A program made the translations under genes and the position numbers. A model generated the notes under the pieces. That model was not told the DNA's origin and did no database searches. It worked only from the letters and a program-made list of their open reading frames with translations. Of a stretch of DNA of 64,000 nucleotides, positions 41,808 to 50,658 are shown in pieces. The DNA comes from VSJD01 sp964617825 (GTDB lineage: Bacteria; Verrucomicrobiota; Kiritimatiellia; JAAZAB01): NCBI GenBank assembly GCA_964617825.1, contig CAZTWL010000001.1:124001-188000 (forward strand), given 5' to 3'. How positions within the stretch are numbered: position 1 is the stretch's first letter; each line of letters begins with the position of its first letter.

Positions 41808-42773
41808 ATGACAGTTTTTAAAACAACGGACAATGTGCTCCGCATTCTGATCCTGCGCGGCGGCGCGCTGGGCGATTTTATTCTTACCTTGCCGGCCATC
41901 CGGGCTCTGCGCCGGCGTTGGCCTTCGGCCGTAATCGAACTGGTCGGGCATCCCGGGTTGGCCGAACTGGCTGTAATTGCCGGACTGATTAACCGTGTCC
42001 GTTCGCTGGATGCTGCCGGCATGGCCCAATGGTTTGTCCCGCACTGTGACTGGTCGGAGCGCGAGCGAGTGGACTTGGCCAATTTCGATATAATCCTCTC
42101 CTATCTCGGCGATCCCGATGGCGTCGTGCAGGCCAACTTGCGGGCGGCCGGCGCGCAGCGCGTGTTGTCATGTTCGCCCATCGTTGCCTCGGGTCATGCG
42201 GCCGATCATTTTCTGCGACCGGTCGCGGACTTGGGAATATCAACGCCGGTCGACGCCGACCCCTTGCTTCCATGGCCGGCGGCGTTGCGGGAGCAGGGCC
42301 GGCATTGGTTGCAGGAACTGGGATTGGCGGACAACACGGTAGCGTTGCATCCGGGGAGCGGCAGCGTCCGCAAAAATTGGCCGGCCGAAAAGTTCTTCAT
42401 GCTGGCAGAGCTTGTGCGCAGGTCCATGGGCGCCCGGCCGTTGTTTGTCCTGGGAGAAGCGGATGCGGCAGCGGCGCGGGCGCTGGCGCGTTTGGCGCCG
42501 ACAGTGCCCGTGCTGGCCAATCGCCCTCTGAAAGCGGTGACCTCGGTTCTGGCCGCTTGCCGGGGATATGTGGGCAACGATTCCGGTATAACCCATTTAG
42601 CTGCGGCGTTGGGTCTTCCCGTTGTTGCGCTCTTTGGTCCCACGGATGCGGCGGTGTGGGGTCCGCGCGGCGCAAAGGTGTCCATCCTCCAGGGGCCTGA
42701 GCAGACCGGCGAAGCCCTGGCTGCCATCGCGCCGGAAAGCGTTTTGGCAGCGTTGACTAAAGTCGTTATTTAG
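41808..42773 (+). CDS. Glycosyltransferase family 9 (ADP-heptose:LPS heptosyltransferase-like)
   Basis: A 321-residue GT-B enzyme of the WaaF/WaaC family. Motifs: LRILILRGGALGDFILTLP (family N-terminus), IRALRRRWPSAVIELVGHPG, VALHPGSGSVRKNWPAEKF (donor-binding), YVGNDSGITHLAAALGLPVV (signature with D-S-G-x-T-H) and ALFGPTDAAVWGP. It is likely to add heptose or another sugar to the LPS inner core in the cytoplasm. ATG 41808 gives the conserved start; the open frame upstream runs into a repeat. It stands alone, flanked by repeat-bearing and non-coding DNA. Confidence 0.88.
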   Translation: MTVFKTTDNVLRILILRGGALGDFILTLPAIRALRRRWPSAVIELVGHPGLAELAVIAGLINRVRSLDAAGMAQWFVPHCDWSERERVDLANFDIILSYLGDPDGVVQANLRAAGAQRVLSCSPIVASGHAADHFLRPVADLGISTPVDADPLLPWPAALREQGRHWLQELGLADNTVALHPGSGSVRKNWPAEKFFMLAELVRRSMGARPLFVLGEADAAAARALARLAPTVPVLANRPLKAVTSVLAACRGYVGNDSGITHLAAALGLPVVALFGPTDAAVWGPRGAKVSILQGPEQTGEALAAIAPESVLAALTKVVI

Positions 42774-43154
42774 GTTTGTGCAGCCTTGCCGCGTTCCTTT
42801 CATTCGTATTTTGCAGTGCGGTTTGATAAGAAATGACAAGTAGTTTGATGATAAGCGGGTAAATATGGGGAAATGCAGGGCTATTGCGGGTGGGTTGAAT
42901 AGTGGAGGGAATGGATTACGCTGCGCGGTGGCGTTGCCGGGCAGACCAGCCGTGAAGTTCATGGAGACGGGCGGCTTTATCATGGGCCGTATCACATGGA
43001 AGGCGAAATCGGGCGATTTTTTCTCGCCAAAACGGCACGGGCGTGCTATTAATCCACTAACGGAAACGCGTACCGGGGGGTAGGATTGCCGGGTAGCCGG
43101 CTACCGAACGATGCCGGCGGGCGTGTTCCGGACAGGGAGCATAAATTGCAAGCC
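42774..43154. other. Intergenic region
   Basis: About 380 bp without a gene that I can support. A 72-codon frame at 42865-43083 has no recognisable features and low protein-like character. No promoter or terminator was found with confidence. Confidence 0.4.
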
Positions 43155-43664
43155 ATGAAAACTGCCTATGCCTTTACGATTCGCAACGCCGGGTTCGAAG
43201 ATACCGGCGCGATTTACGCCTTGATCAAAGAACATCCCCGGGAAGTCATGCCGCGGGCCATTAGCGATATCGTACAGAATATCGACCGGTTCCTGGTATG
43301 TGAGGCGGGGGGGCGTGTTATTGGCACGGCCGCCTGGCAAATTCTGCCGGAAATCGGCAAGGCGCTCCAACCCTCTGTCGAAATCAAATCCGTTTCGATC
43401 AGCAGCCGGTGCCAGCGCAAGGGGATCGGTTCGGCATTGGTGAAGGCGGTGATCAAGCGCATCGAGCGGTTCCATCCGGCCCAGATCGTCGTGCTGACCT
43501 TTACCCCGGAATTTTTCCGCCAGTTCGGGTTCTACGAAGTCGCCAAGGAAACGCTGATGCACAAGCTCTATATGGGCTGCATTAACTGCACCAAATACGA
43601 TTCGCCCTTCACCTGCCCGGAAGTCGCCATGGTCAGAAAATGCAAAATACGGACAGTCGCCTGA
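43155..43664 (+). CDS. GNAT family N-acetyltransferase (possible N-acetylglutamate synthase)
   Basis: A 169-residue GNAT enzyme. Acetyl-CoA binding is suggested by SVSISSRCQRKGIGSALVKA (motif A, QRKGIGSAL). The start TIRNAGFEDTGAIYALIKEH and the C-terminal LYMGCINCTKYDSPFTCPEV, with a cluster of four Cys, are like the short ArgA-type N-acetylglutamate synthases found in many bacteria. That role (first step of arginine synthesis) is an inference, since no arginine gene is near. ATG 43155 is chosen because the upstream codons do not look conserved. Confidence 0.8.
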   Translation: MKTAYAFTIRNAGFEDTGAIYALIKEHPREVMPRAISDIVQNIDRFLVCEAGGRVIGTAAWQILPEIGKALQPSVEIKSVSISSRCQRKGIGSALVKAVIKRIERFHPAQIVVLTFTPEFFRQFGFYEVAKETLMHKLYMGCINCTKYDSPFTCPEVAMVRKCKIRTVA

Positions 43665-43689
43665 TCTCTTCCGTAGCGCGGCGGCGCCG

Positions 43690-44388
43690 TCATTCGGTGC
43701 CGTCATAAATCTTCAGCATGTCGGCCACTTCCTTTTGATCCGCCGCGATGGCCCAGTGCAGGGGTGTTTGGCCCTGGACGTCGCGGGCATTGACGTCGGC
43801 GCCGGATTTCAACAGCAGCTCCACGGCATCGGACCGGCCTTTGGCGGAGGCAATATGCAGCGCTGTGACCCGGTTTTTACCGCGAGTGGCAAGGTTAACG
43901 TCGACGCCATAGTCCAGGAGTAATTCGATTATGCCGGTATAGCCGGATTCGGCCGCCAGATGAATCGGGGCCATTTTAATGACCCCGTATTTGGCGCCGA
44001 AAACGAGGGGGTCGGCGTCATAATCCAGGAGCATTTTGGCGATCGCGACATCGTTGAAGGCGGCGGCCTTGTGCAAGGGCGTCATGCCGTACAAATCGGC
44101 GGCATTGACCCGGGCGCCTTTGGCAAGCAGGAAGGCCACCATATTGGTCTGATGCTTGATGACCGTCCAATGCAGGGGTGTGAACCCGTTCTCCTTATCC
44201 GGCTTATCGATGAGTTTGGGATGTTTGGCGATGACTTCAGCCAGGCGGGAAAGCGATTGCGACTGGATCGCTTTTTCCGCGTCGGAGGTCAGTGCGCATT
44301 TATTTAGAATCGTGACGAGACCCACCACGGCGGCGCAGATTATCATCAGCATCGGCATTTGCTGGTACGATATGTCGGATGGCCTCAT
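43690..44388 (-). CDS. Ankyrin repeat protein with N-terminal membrane anchor
   Basis: A 232-residue protein. An N-terminal hydrophobic segment (MPMLMIICAAVVGLVTILN, residues 11-29) could be a signal anchor. It is followed by about five ankyrin repeats: NGFTPLHWTVIKHQTNMVAF, YGMTPLHKAAAFNDVAIAKM, MAPIHLAAESGYTGIIELLL, VTALHIASAKGRSDAVELLL and GQTPLHWAIAADQKEVADML. It is probably a protein-protein interaction module in the periplasm. It starts 22 bp after the stop of the large TPR gene and is likely in the same transcript. Confidence 0.88.
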   Translation of the reverse strand: MRPSDISYQQMPMLMIICAAVVGLVTILNKCALTSDAEKAIQSQSLSRLAEVIAKHPKLIDKPDKENGFTPLHWTVIKHQTNMVAFLLAKGARVNAADLYGMTPLHKAAAFNDVAIAKMLLDYDADPLVFGAKYGVIKMAPIHLAAESGYTGIIELLLDYGVDVNLATRGKNRVTALHIASAKGRSDAVELLLKSGADVNARDVQGQTPLHWAIAADQKEVADMLKIYDGTE

Positions 44389-44410
44389 GGGAATCGTCGC
44401 GCCATCGTTT

Positions 44411-47400
44411 TTAGCCGCCTGTGGCCGCGGGCAGCGCCCCGCCCATTTGCTGCAGCCGTTTGGCGCCCGCCTGGCCCCAGGTTAATTTGGGGTATTGCTT
44501 GGCAAGCCGGTCGTAAGTTTCGCGGGCCTTGGCCTGATCGCCGACGAGTTCATAGGCCTGTCCTTTCAGCCAAAGCGCTTCCGAGACATAATCGTCGTAG
44601 GTTTCGTACAGCACGATCAACTTGGTCAGATTCTCGTCCGTTACCTTGAGCAAAGCCTGGTATTCCTGGCTGCGGCCGCTTTTCTTCAGCTGTGCCGAGC
44701 GGGCCAGCTGGCAGCGGGCCACGCCGAGCATTGCGCCGAGTTTGGCATCGCCTTTTTCGTCGTTCCAGACGGCTTCGAACATTTTTTCGGCCTCGTCAAA
44801 CTGGCCTTGTTTCTCATAGATCATGGCCAGCCGGACCTTGCCTTGTTTGCCCGGCTCGTACCAGCCATAGTCCTTCAAGACTTTTTCGTAATATTGCTGG
44901 GCCTCGGGCTGTTCCTTGGTGAACTTGCCTTGCTGGAACTTGATTTCGGCCAGGCCGAACCAGGCCGGCGCCAGGGCCCGCTCATCGTTCGGGTAATCCT
45001 TGATGACCTTGTTGTAGATATTCTCGGCGGTTTCCATGTCCTTGGCGTCCTTCAAGGCCTCGGCATAATCCGTCAGCATTGCGGCGGACAGCACGACATC
45101 GGGGTTCGCGGTCAAGGCGTCCTTGAAGGCCGCCAGGGCTTTGTCCTTGCGCTCGTTCTTCAGGAGGTAGCGACCCATGCTGAACAGCAGACGCGCCTTT
45201 AAGTTGGCGTTATCCGGCTGGCGCGCGATGGCCTTGGTGTAGTAAGCGGCGGCCGTTTCTTCCGTCAGCATCTGGTAACGAACCAGCATACCGATGCTTT
45301 CGGCGATGCCCGGAATGGCCAACTGGGCCTGTTCCGCGTCGGGGTAATTCAAAAGGATTTCCTCGTAAGCATTGGCCGAATCCAACAGGGCTTGGCGATA
45401 CACGCCTTTTTGGACTTCCGGCAGGATGGTGGGCGCGCCCATGGCCTTGGCCTTCTCAAGGTTGGCCTGGGCGATCTGGTTCAAGCATTCCGGTGCGCGC
45501 GGGTTATCGGGGACCGTTTCGATGCTGGCATAGAGATATTCGACGGCGTCATCATAGCGCGCTTCTTTGTTGGCGATATAACCCAGGAAGAAATAAGCGT
45601 CGACATCGATCGTGTTGTTGGGGTAGGCCTGCACCAGTTCGTCCAGGATCTTGGCCATCTGCGTCAGATTGGTCCGGGCGTAGTACATGGCGCCGATTTG
45701 ATAAAGCGCGGCGGGCGCGATGCTGTTGGTGGGATATTCCTTATAGATGTCGTACAATGCGGTGCGCGCCTTGTCGAACTCGCCGGCGGCGTTCAGCGCT
45801 ATGCCCAGATAATAGAAGCCGGCCGGACGCGCCGAGCTGGTTTTGCATTGCGTGGTGAAGGTTTCGAATTCCTTGATGGCGTCACGAATGGCGGCCTTCT
45901 TTTCCGCCATGATTTTTTCGCGATCGGCGGCGGACGCGGCCGCGTCGGGGTTAAGGCTCTCCGCTTTCTGCCACAAAATATAACCTTTCTGGTAGATCAC
46001 TTCGTCCTGCGCCTGGAAAGTCTCGGTTTTTTTCGGGAACTTTTCGAGAAGTTCGTTCAGCGTCGCCAGGGACTTCTCCCATTCGTTCACAGCCGCCAGG
46101 CTCATGCCTTTGAGATAGAGCGCATTGGGCGCATAGCGACCCTTGGGGTATTTTTCCAAGTAGGTCTGGGCCGATACGACGGCGTTGGAGGCTTGGTTCA
46201 GCAGGTATTCCGCGGAGAATTTAAGATAAATGGCTTCCTCTGCGCCCTTGCTCTCGGGATATTGCTCCGCGCTCTGGGTAAATTGCTCCACGGCCTTGGC
46301 GACATCCCCCTGCATCATAAACAATTGGCCGATGGTCAATCCGGCCGATTCGGCGGTGGGGGTGGAACTCCCGTAAACCGCTTGGAAATCATCCAGCTCC
46401 TTGGCGGCCGCATAGGGGTTTCTTTCCTCGATATAAGTATTGATCACCAGGTAGGCGGCTTGCTCCTTTTCTTTCTTGGCGCTGTCGCGGGCCAGGTCGA
46501 TCAGGTGGCGGCAGACAATGCGCGCTTCGTCATAGCGATGGAGTTTGTAATATGACACGGCAATTTGCAGGTACGCGGAAATCATCAGGTCGGAAGCGTC
46601 CGCCACGGCCCCGCGCTGCGCTTTCAGCTTTTCGATCTCCTTCTTCAAAGTTCCGGAGCCGCGGCCGCTGCCGATGTTGGCGGCCTGCTGCGACTGGAGC
46701 ACGTCCAGGCGCGAATCCAAGTTGTTCAATACCTCCTGTTGAGGATACACTTCCCGGAAATAACGAATGGCGCCGCGGTACATTTCGGCGTTGAACCAAG
46801 TTTGCGCCAGCGAAAAAATACTGTTGTTGGCCATCGCCAGATTGCTATCGCTTTTGGCGAGCTCGTTGAAGATCAGGCGGGCTTTCTCCATGAAGGCCTT
46901 GGCTTCCTCCGGTTTGCCTGCTTTCATCATGTTCAGTCCCTGCTGGCTGTAAACATTGGCCAGCAGATACTGGGCGTCCTTGGCCGTCGCTTTTTCGGGG
47001 GCTTTCTTAATCACCGCTTTCAGGTCTTCCTCGGCCTTGTCGAAGCGGTTGTCGATGTAGTAGGTGTATCCCCGGCTATAGATGGCGCTGGCGGTGTTCT
47101 CGTTGGTCGGATATTTGGTTATGAATTCGGAGTGCAGGTCGATGGCTTTTTCAATATTCTTTTTACGGTCGGCGCTGTCGGGCGCTTCCGTGGCGGCCAG
47201 GCGCGCATAAGAATCCGCCAGGAGAAACATGGATTGCAGCTTGCTGGCCTCGTTCGGCGAGCGGGTGCCGGAAAGATCGATGAGTTTGGGAATGGCCTTG
47301 GCGTAGTCCTCGGTCAGATAATAGCACCAGGCGAGACTGAAATTAACGGCGATAATATTCTCGTAAGTTTCGGTGATTTTTTCGAACGACTTGACGGCTT

Positions 47401-47536
47401 CGGCATAGCGCCCGGCTTCCATGTGCTCCTCGCCGATTTTGGCCAATTCGTTGTTGTCCGCCCAGGCGATCGAGCATCCGACCAGGCACAGTAGCGTCGT
47501 TATTCCGCGCGCGCAAATCCGATTGTGTATTGACAT
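44411..47536 (-). CDS. Large secreted tetratricopeptide-repeat protein
   Basis: A 1041-residue protein with a signal peptide (ITTLLCLVGCSIAWADN; the Cys in LVGCS could also mark a lipoprotein) and then TPR-like helical pairs over nearly its whole length. Examples: LAKIGEEHMEAGRYAEAVKS, AIYSRGYTYYIDNRFDKAEE, YLQIAVSYYKLHRYDEARIV, ALYLKGMSLAAVNEWEKSLA, DAYFFLGYIANKEARYDDAV and RLAMIYEKQGQFDEAEKMFE. It ends with an Ala-Gly tail (GGALPAATGG). It is likely a periplasmic or outer-membrane scaffold. It is transcribed divergently from the ExbB-ExbD operon, 253 bp away, and the downstream ankyrin gene is probably cotranscribed. Together these suggest one envelope complex. Confidence 0.88.
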   Translation of the reverse strand: MSIHNRICARGITTLLCLVGCSIAWADNNELAKIGEEHMEAGRYAEAVKSFEKITETYENIIAVNFSLAWCYYLTEDYAKAIPKLIDLSGTRSPNEASKLQSMFLLADSYARLAATEAPDSADRKKNIEKAIDLHSEFITKYPTNENTASAIYSRGYTYYIDNRFDKAEEDLKAVIKKAPEKATAKDAQYLLANVYSQQGLNMMKAGKPEEAKAFMEKARLIFNELAKSDSNLAMANNSIFSLAQTWFNAEMYRGAIRYFREVYPQQEVLNNLDSRLDVLQSQQAANIGSGRGSGTLKKEIEKLKAQRGAVADASDLMISAYLQIAVSYYKLHRYDEARIVCRHLIDLARDSAKKEKEQAAYLVINTYIEERNPYAAAKELDDFQAVYGSSTPTAESAGLTIGQLFMMQGDVAKAVEQFTQSAEQYPESKGAEEAIYLKFSAEYLLNQASNAVVSAQTYLEKYPKGRYAPNALYLKGMSLAAVNEWEKSLATLNELLEKFPKKTETFQAQDEVIYQKGYILWQKAESLNPDAAASAADREKIMAEKKAAIRDAIKEFETFTTQCKTSSARPAGFYYLGIALNAAGEFDKARTALYDIYKEYPTNSIAPAALYQIGAMYYARTNLTQMAKILDELVQAYPNNTIDVDAYFFLGYIANKEARYDDAVEYLYASIETVPDNPRAPECLNQIAQANLEKAKAMGAPTILPEVQKGVYRQALLDSANAYEEILLNYPDAEQAQLAIPGIAESIGMLVRYQMLTEETAAAYYTKAIARQPDNANLKARLLFSMGRYLLKNERKDKALAAFKDALTANPDVVLSAAMLTDYAEALKDAKDMETAENIYNKVIKDYPNDERALAPAWFGLAEIKFQQGKFTKEQPEAQQYYEKVLKDYGWYEPGKQGKVRLAMIYEKQGQFDEAEKMFEAVWNDEKGDAKLGAMLGVARCQLARSAQLKKSGRSQEYQALLKVTDENLTKLIVLYETYDDYVSEALWLKGQAYELVGDQAKARETYDRLAKQYPKLTWGQAGAKRLQQMGGALPAATGG

Positions 47537-47700
47537 AATTGTTTCTCCATAAGACGGGACAAGCCTTCAAATCCGAGAGTATTTTTCACCGCTTTCGGCG
47601 CATATACCTGCGGGCGGAATCGCAAAACATTCCAAGCCCATGGCAAATTTATAAGTCATTATTCTTAAAAATGCGAGGTTTAATTTTTTTATTTTTGCCG

Positions 47701-47730
47701 TTGACATTTCTGCGTGTTTGCAGGTATCTT
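47701..47730 (+). promoter_or_regulatory. Sigma70-type promoter of the TPR-ExbB-ExbD-DUF4159 operon
   Basis: TTGACA at 47701-47706 is a perfect -35. TATCTT at 47725-47730, 18 bp away, is a fair -10. The start codon of the first gene is at 47790, leaving a leader of about 50 bp. Just before it, TTGTCCGA occurs twice (about 47766-47785), which could be an operator. Confidence 0.6.
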
Positions 47731-47789
47731 TTACAAGTTAATTCAGCAAACGGCCGTGTGCAAATTGTCCGAATTGTTGTCCGACAATC

Positions 47790-48668
47790 ATGAAAATCAA
47801 ATTGCGCCATTATGCGATTTCAGGCGGCATGGCGATCCTCATGTTGAGCGGCATGCTGTCGGCGGCTTTGGCCGAAGACGAAGTTGCTACCCAGGCCAAG
47901 GTGTTTCGCGGACAAGTGCTTTCAGTCGATCCCAAGGGCATTCGGATCGCCCTGACGGCCGGCGGCGAAACCGTGATTCCACGCTCATTGGTGGTCGGCA
48001 CGCCGAAAGTCACGCCGCCTCCGAGTGTCGTCCGCGGCATCGAGGCATACGAAAAAGGCAATCTTAAGGAAGCCCAGCGCAATCTGGCCAAAGTGGCCAT
48101 GCAGTATCGCGGGCTGGATGTCGACTGGGCTGCCAAAAGTCTGCTTTATTATGCGCGTGCCTGTCTGGCTGCCGGTGAAGTCGACAAGGCCGGCGCGGCA
48201 TTCGATGCTTTTTTGGAGGCCTACGACGATGACCCGCTGGCGATTGCCGCCAGGGTCGGCAAGGCCAAAATCGAGCTGTTCCAGAAGAAATACGATGAGG
48301 CTCTGGTTAAATTGCGCGAGTTGGCGGAAGTATATGACAAGCAGTTGAAACCGCCCACAGCGGAATTGGAATATGCCGCGGAAATCTATTGCGGCATTGG
48401 CCAGTGCCTGGAAAACCAGTCGAACGATGCCGAGGCTTTGGACGCCTATTTGAAAGTGACCGCGCTTTATCCGGCGAAAGCCTATTGTCCCGAGGCCCTC
48501 TATCGCGCCGCCAATTTGTATCGCAAGGCGGGGCAAATTCAAAAGGCTGCGGCGTTGTATTCGGAATTGATCGAGGATTATGCGGATAGCGCGCTGGCCG
48601 GCAAAGCCATTGAGGAAAAAGCCGCCTTGCCGCGTGTCGAGGGCGTCGGTGCCGGCGCAACTCCTTGA
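47790..48668 (+). CDS. Secreted TPR protein (first gene of the ExbB/ExbD operon)
   Basis: A 292-residue protein with a signal peptide (ISGGMAILMLSGMLSAALAED), a small beta-rich region (KVFRGQVLSVDPKGIRIALT) and then TPR units (VRGIEAYEKGNLKEAQRNLA, LYYARACLAAGEVDKAGAAF, IYCGIGQCLENQSNDAEALD, ALYRAANLYRKAGQIQKAAA). The general plan recalls the periplasmic Tol-associated protein CpoB/YbgF. No good ribosome site is seen before ATG 47790; the leader there is CCGACAATC. It is the first gene after the promoter at 47701 and is followed by ExbB 48 bp later. The role as a periplasmic partner of the motor is an inference. Confidence 0.85.
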   Translation: MKIKLRHYAISGGMAILMLSGMLSAALAEDEVATQAKVFRGQVLSVDPKGIRIALTAGGETVIPRSLVVGTPKVTPPPSVVRGIEAYEKGNLKEAQRNLAKVAMQYRGLDVDWAAKSLLYYARACLAAGEVDKAGAAFDAFLEAYDDDPLAIAARVGKAKIELFQKKYDEALVKLRELAEVYDKQLKPPTAELEYAAEIYCGIGQCLENQSNDAEALDAYLKVTALYPAKAYCPEALYRAANLYRKAGQIQKAAALYSELIEDYADSALAGKAIEEKAALPRVEGVGAGATP

Positions 48669-48716
48669 ATTGGAACATGCAGCGAAGTCGGTAAAATACA
48701 GTCAAAGAGGTATTAA

Positions 48717-49721
48717 ATGTTGAATCAAAAAAAAGCTGGATGGCGTTTTTGGGTTAAATTCGTGCCGGTTGCCGCGATCGCGATCTGGATGCTGAGCGCG
48801 GTAGGGTCATCGGCCTGGGCGCAGGAAGCGGAGAAAGCCAAGGGTCCGCCCCAAACCCTTATGGATTATTGGGAGTTGTCCGGTCCGACAAAATGGGCTC
48901 TGGTGGGGTCGGCCATCTGGTGTACGGCCCTCTTGATCGAAATTCTTCTGCGCGTGCGGGTTAAGTCGTTTTGTCCGCCGGAAGTGCTGCGGCAATTGAC
49001 GCAGTCCATGATGGTTAAGGATTACACCAAGGCCTGGCAGTTCTGCATGGACAATCCTTCGCCTCTTTCCCGGATGATTGCGCCCGGGCTTGAGCGTATT
49101 CCCAAGGGAGAAGAAGCCGTCAAGGAGGCGATCGGGGATGCAGCCAATATCGAGTTCGAAAAGTATAAGGTCAAGAACTCCTATCTGAACTTGAATGCCA
49201 CGGTTAACACGCTGCTGGGGTTGTTCGGTACGATTTCGGGCATGATCGGAGCGTTCAATAAAATGGCCTATGCCGGCGCCTCGGGCGATCCTGCCAAGCT
49301 GGCCGGCGATATTGGCGAAGCTCTGGTAGTGACCTGGACCGGTTTGGCCATCGCGATCATTGCCATGTACCTGTTTTATATCATGACCAACCGTCTGAAG
49401 GCCGTCACTTCCGGCGTTCAGCAACACATTAATGCCCTGATCGAATACATCAATTTCTCCGAAGTGGAGCCCGATATGGTTATCGTGCCGGCGGCCATGC
49501 GCGCGGCGTATGAATCCGGCGGAGCCGGCGGTGCCGGCGGCGCCGCCGCGGCCAAAGCGGCTTCCTCGGCGATCAAGACCAGCTCGGCGGCCAAGGCGCC
49601 TTCGGCTCCCGTGGCTGCGGCGGTTAAAGAAGAGCATGTGCCCTGTCCAAATTGTTCCAAGGAAGTAACCGTGGGCGCCAAGAAGTGTCCGCATTGTCAT
49701 AGTGACATTGAATGGGAGTAA
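48717..49721 (+). CDS. MotA/TolQ/ExbB proton channel protein with C-terminal zinc ribbon
   Basis: A 334-residue ExbB/TolQ family protein: TM near 15-35 (signal-like; FVPVAAIAIWMLSAVGSSAW), TM at about 58-78 (WALVGSAIWCTALLIEILL), cytoplasmic loop, and the two conserved channel helices near 160-235 (LNATVNTLLGLFGTISGMIG and GDIGEALVVTWTGLAIAIIA). After the family core it has an Ala-rich linker (residues 265-305, AAAAKAASSAIKTSSAAK) and a zinc ribbon CPNCSKEVTVGAKKCPHCHS (two CxxC pairs, about 309-328). Such a C-terminal ribbon is not part of ExbB or TolQ as generally described. The start has AAAGAGG in front. ExbD follows at 6 bp. Confidence 0.9.
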   Translation: MLNQKKAGWRFWVKFVPVAAIAIWMLSAVGSSAWAQEAEKAKGPPQTLMDYWELSGPTKWALVGSAIWCTALLIEILLRVRVKSFCPPEVLRQLTQSMMVKDYTKAWQFCMDNPSPLSRMIAPGLERIPKGEEAVKEAIGDAANIEFEKYKVKNSYLNLNATVNTLLGLFGTISGMIGAFNKMAYAGASGDPAKLAGDIGEALVVTWTGLAIAIIAMYLFYIMTNRLKAVTSGVQQHINALIEYINFSEVEPDMVIVPAAMRAAYESGGAGGAGGAAAAKAASSAIKTSSAAKAPSAPVAAAVKEEHVPCPNCSKEVTVGAKKCPHCHSDIEWE

Positions 49722-49727
49722 GTTGCC

Positions 49728-50201
49728 ATGGCCGGTGGAGGTGGAAACGCAGATGGGGAAAAATGTGAGCTCGCCTTGGGCCCCATGATCGATTGCATGA
49801 TGATCTTGCTGCTGTATTTCATCATGTGCAGCAAGTTGGAGCAGGCTCGTTTCAGTAAGGATGTGACGTTGCCGGTGCCCCGACTGGGGCAGGGCATCAA
49901 GGAAGAAAACGCTGCCGGGCGCTTTTTGGTGGATATCGAGTGGAACGAGGGCCTGGGCGAGGCTACGTTCAAGGCGAGCGGCTTGAAGCTGGCGAATCAC
50001 CTGGAATTGGTGGACTTAATTAAAAAGGCTGCCAAGTTGAGTCCCAAGAACTTCCGGGTCGTGATCCGGGCCGACCAGAAGACGCCATACGAATATACCC
50101 AGCAGGCCATGGCGGCGGTTGCTGAAGCTAACGTTCCGAACATGATGATCTCCACGAAGGAGCGCGGCGGCCAGGATGCGGCGCCGGTCAAGTCGAACTG
50201 A
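49728..50201 (+). CDS. ExbD/TolR family biopolymer transport protein (first copy)
   Basis: A 157-residue protein with one TM near residues 18-38 (LGPMIDCMMILLLYFIMCSK), holding the conserved Asp of the proton path in PMIDCM. The periplasmic part includes RVVIRADQKTPYEYTQQAMA, which matches the ExbD motif (V-x-I-x-A-D-...-Y). The N-terminal cytoplasmic tail is short and Gly-rich (MAGGGGNADGEKCE). It starts 6 bp after the ExbB stop and is followed by a second, shorter ExbD at 13 bp. ExbD dimers line the ExbB pentamer in known systems. Confidence 0.9.
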   Translation: MAGGGGNADGEKCELALGPMIDCMMILLLYFIMCSKLEQARFSKDVTLPVPRLGQGIKEENAAGRFLVDIEWNEGLGEATFKASGLKLANHLELVDLIKKAAKLSPKNFRVVIRADQKTPYEYTQQAMAAVAEANVPNMMISTKERGGQDAAPVKSN

Positions 50202-50214
50202 CGACGGGGTTACC

Positions 50215-50643
50215 ATGCGCCTGAAACAGGAAAAAGATCTCGAAAATTCCATCCAATTGGGGCCGATGATCGATTGCATGATGATTTTGCTCATGTATTT
50301 CATCATTGCCGGCCGAATTGACATCGAGGAAAAATACCTGGGGTTGATGATTCCCGGCGGGGGGGCTGCGGCCGGGCCGCAGTCGAAGATTACGGAAATT
50401 ACCGTGGCCATCACCGAGAACGGTCAGGTGTTGTGCAACAATCAGCCGCTGGGCACGCCCGATGATATTGAATTGGTGATGGTGAGAGCCAAATTGGATC
50501 AGGCCCTTAAATTGTTTGGGGATAAACAGCCGGTGGTTATTCATCCGGCACCCAAGGTGCGCCAGCAGCGAATTGCCGACGTGTTGAGCGCTTGTGCGGC
50601 GGCAGGCGTAAAGAACTTGTCCTTCTACTGCAATCAGCAATAA
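50215..50643 (+). CDS. ExbD/TolR family biopolymer transport protein (second copy)
   Basis: A 142-residue protein with a TM near residues 16-36 (LGPMIDCMMILLMYFIIAGR) that has the same PMIDCMMILL sequence as the first copy, including the channel Asp. The periplasmic part has ITVAITENGQVLCNNQPLGT and VVIHPAPKVRQQRIADVLSA, with His in place of the Ala-Asp of usual ExbD. This change suggests the two copies have different periplasmic roles. ATG 50215 is the best start; the frame is open upstream to 50176 but overlaps the first copy. The next gene follows at 15 bp. Confidence 0.88.
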   Translation: MRLKQEKDLENSIQLGPMIDCMMILLMYFIIAGRIDIEEKYLGLMIPGGGAAAGPQSKITEITVAITENGQVLCNNQPLGTPDDIELVMVRAKLDQALKLFGDKQPVVIHPAPKVRQQRIADVLSACAAAGVKNLSFYCNQQ

Positions 50644-50658
50644 TTTCAGGTTAGTCTC

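Noticed and set aside
42865..43083. 72-codon frame between GT9 and GNAT genes
   Set aside because: No ribosome site, no motif and no neighbour link; treated as non-coding.
45392..47494. Two long plus-strand frames (387 and 309 codons)
   Set aside because: They are antisense to the 1041-residue TPR gene, which has a signal peptide and clear TPR units. The plus-strand text is low-complexity GFV/RVG runs typical of an antisense reading.
48807..50000. 397-codon minus-strand frame
   Set aside because: It is antisense to the ExbB-ExbD genes, rich in His/Arg/Gln as expected of a shadow.
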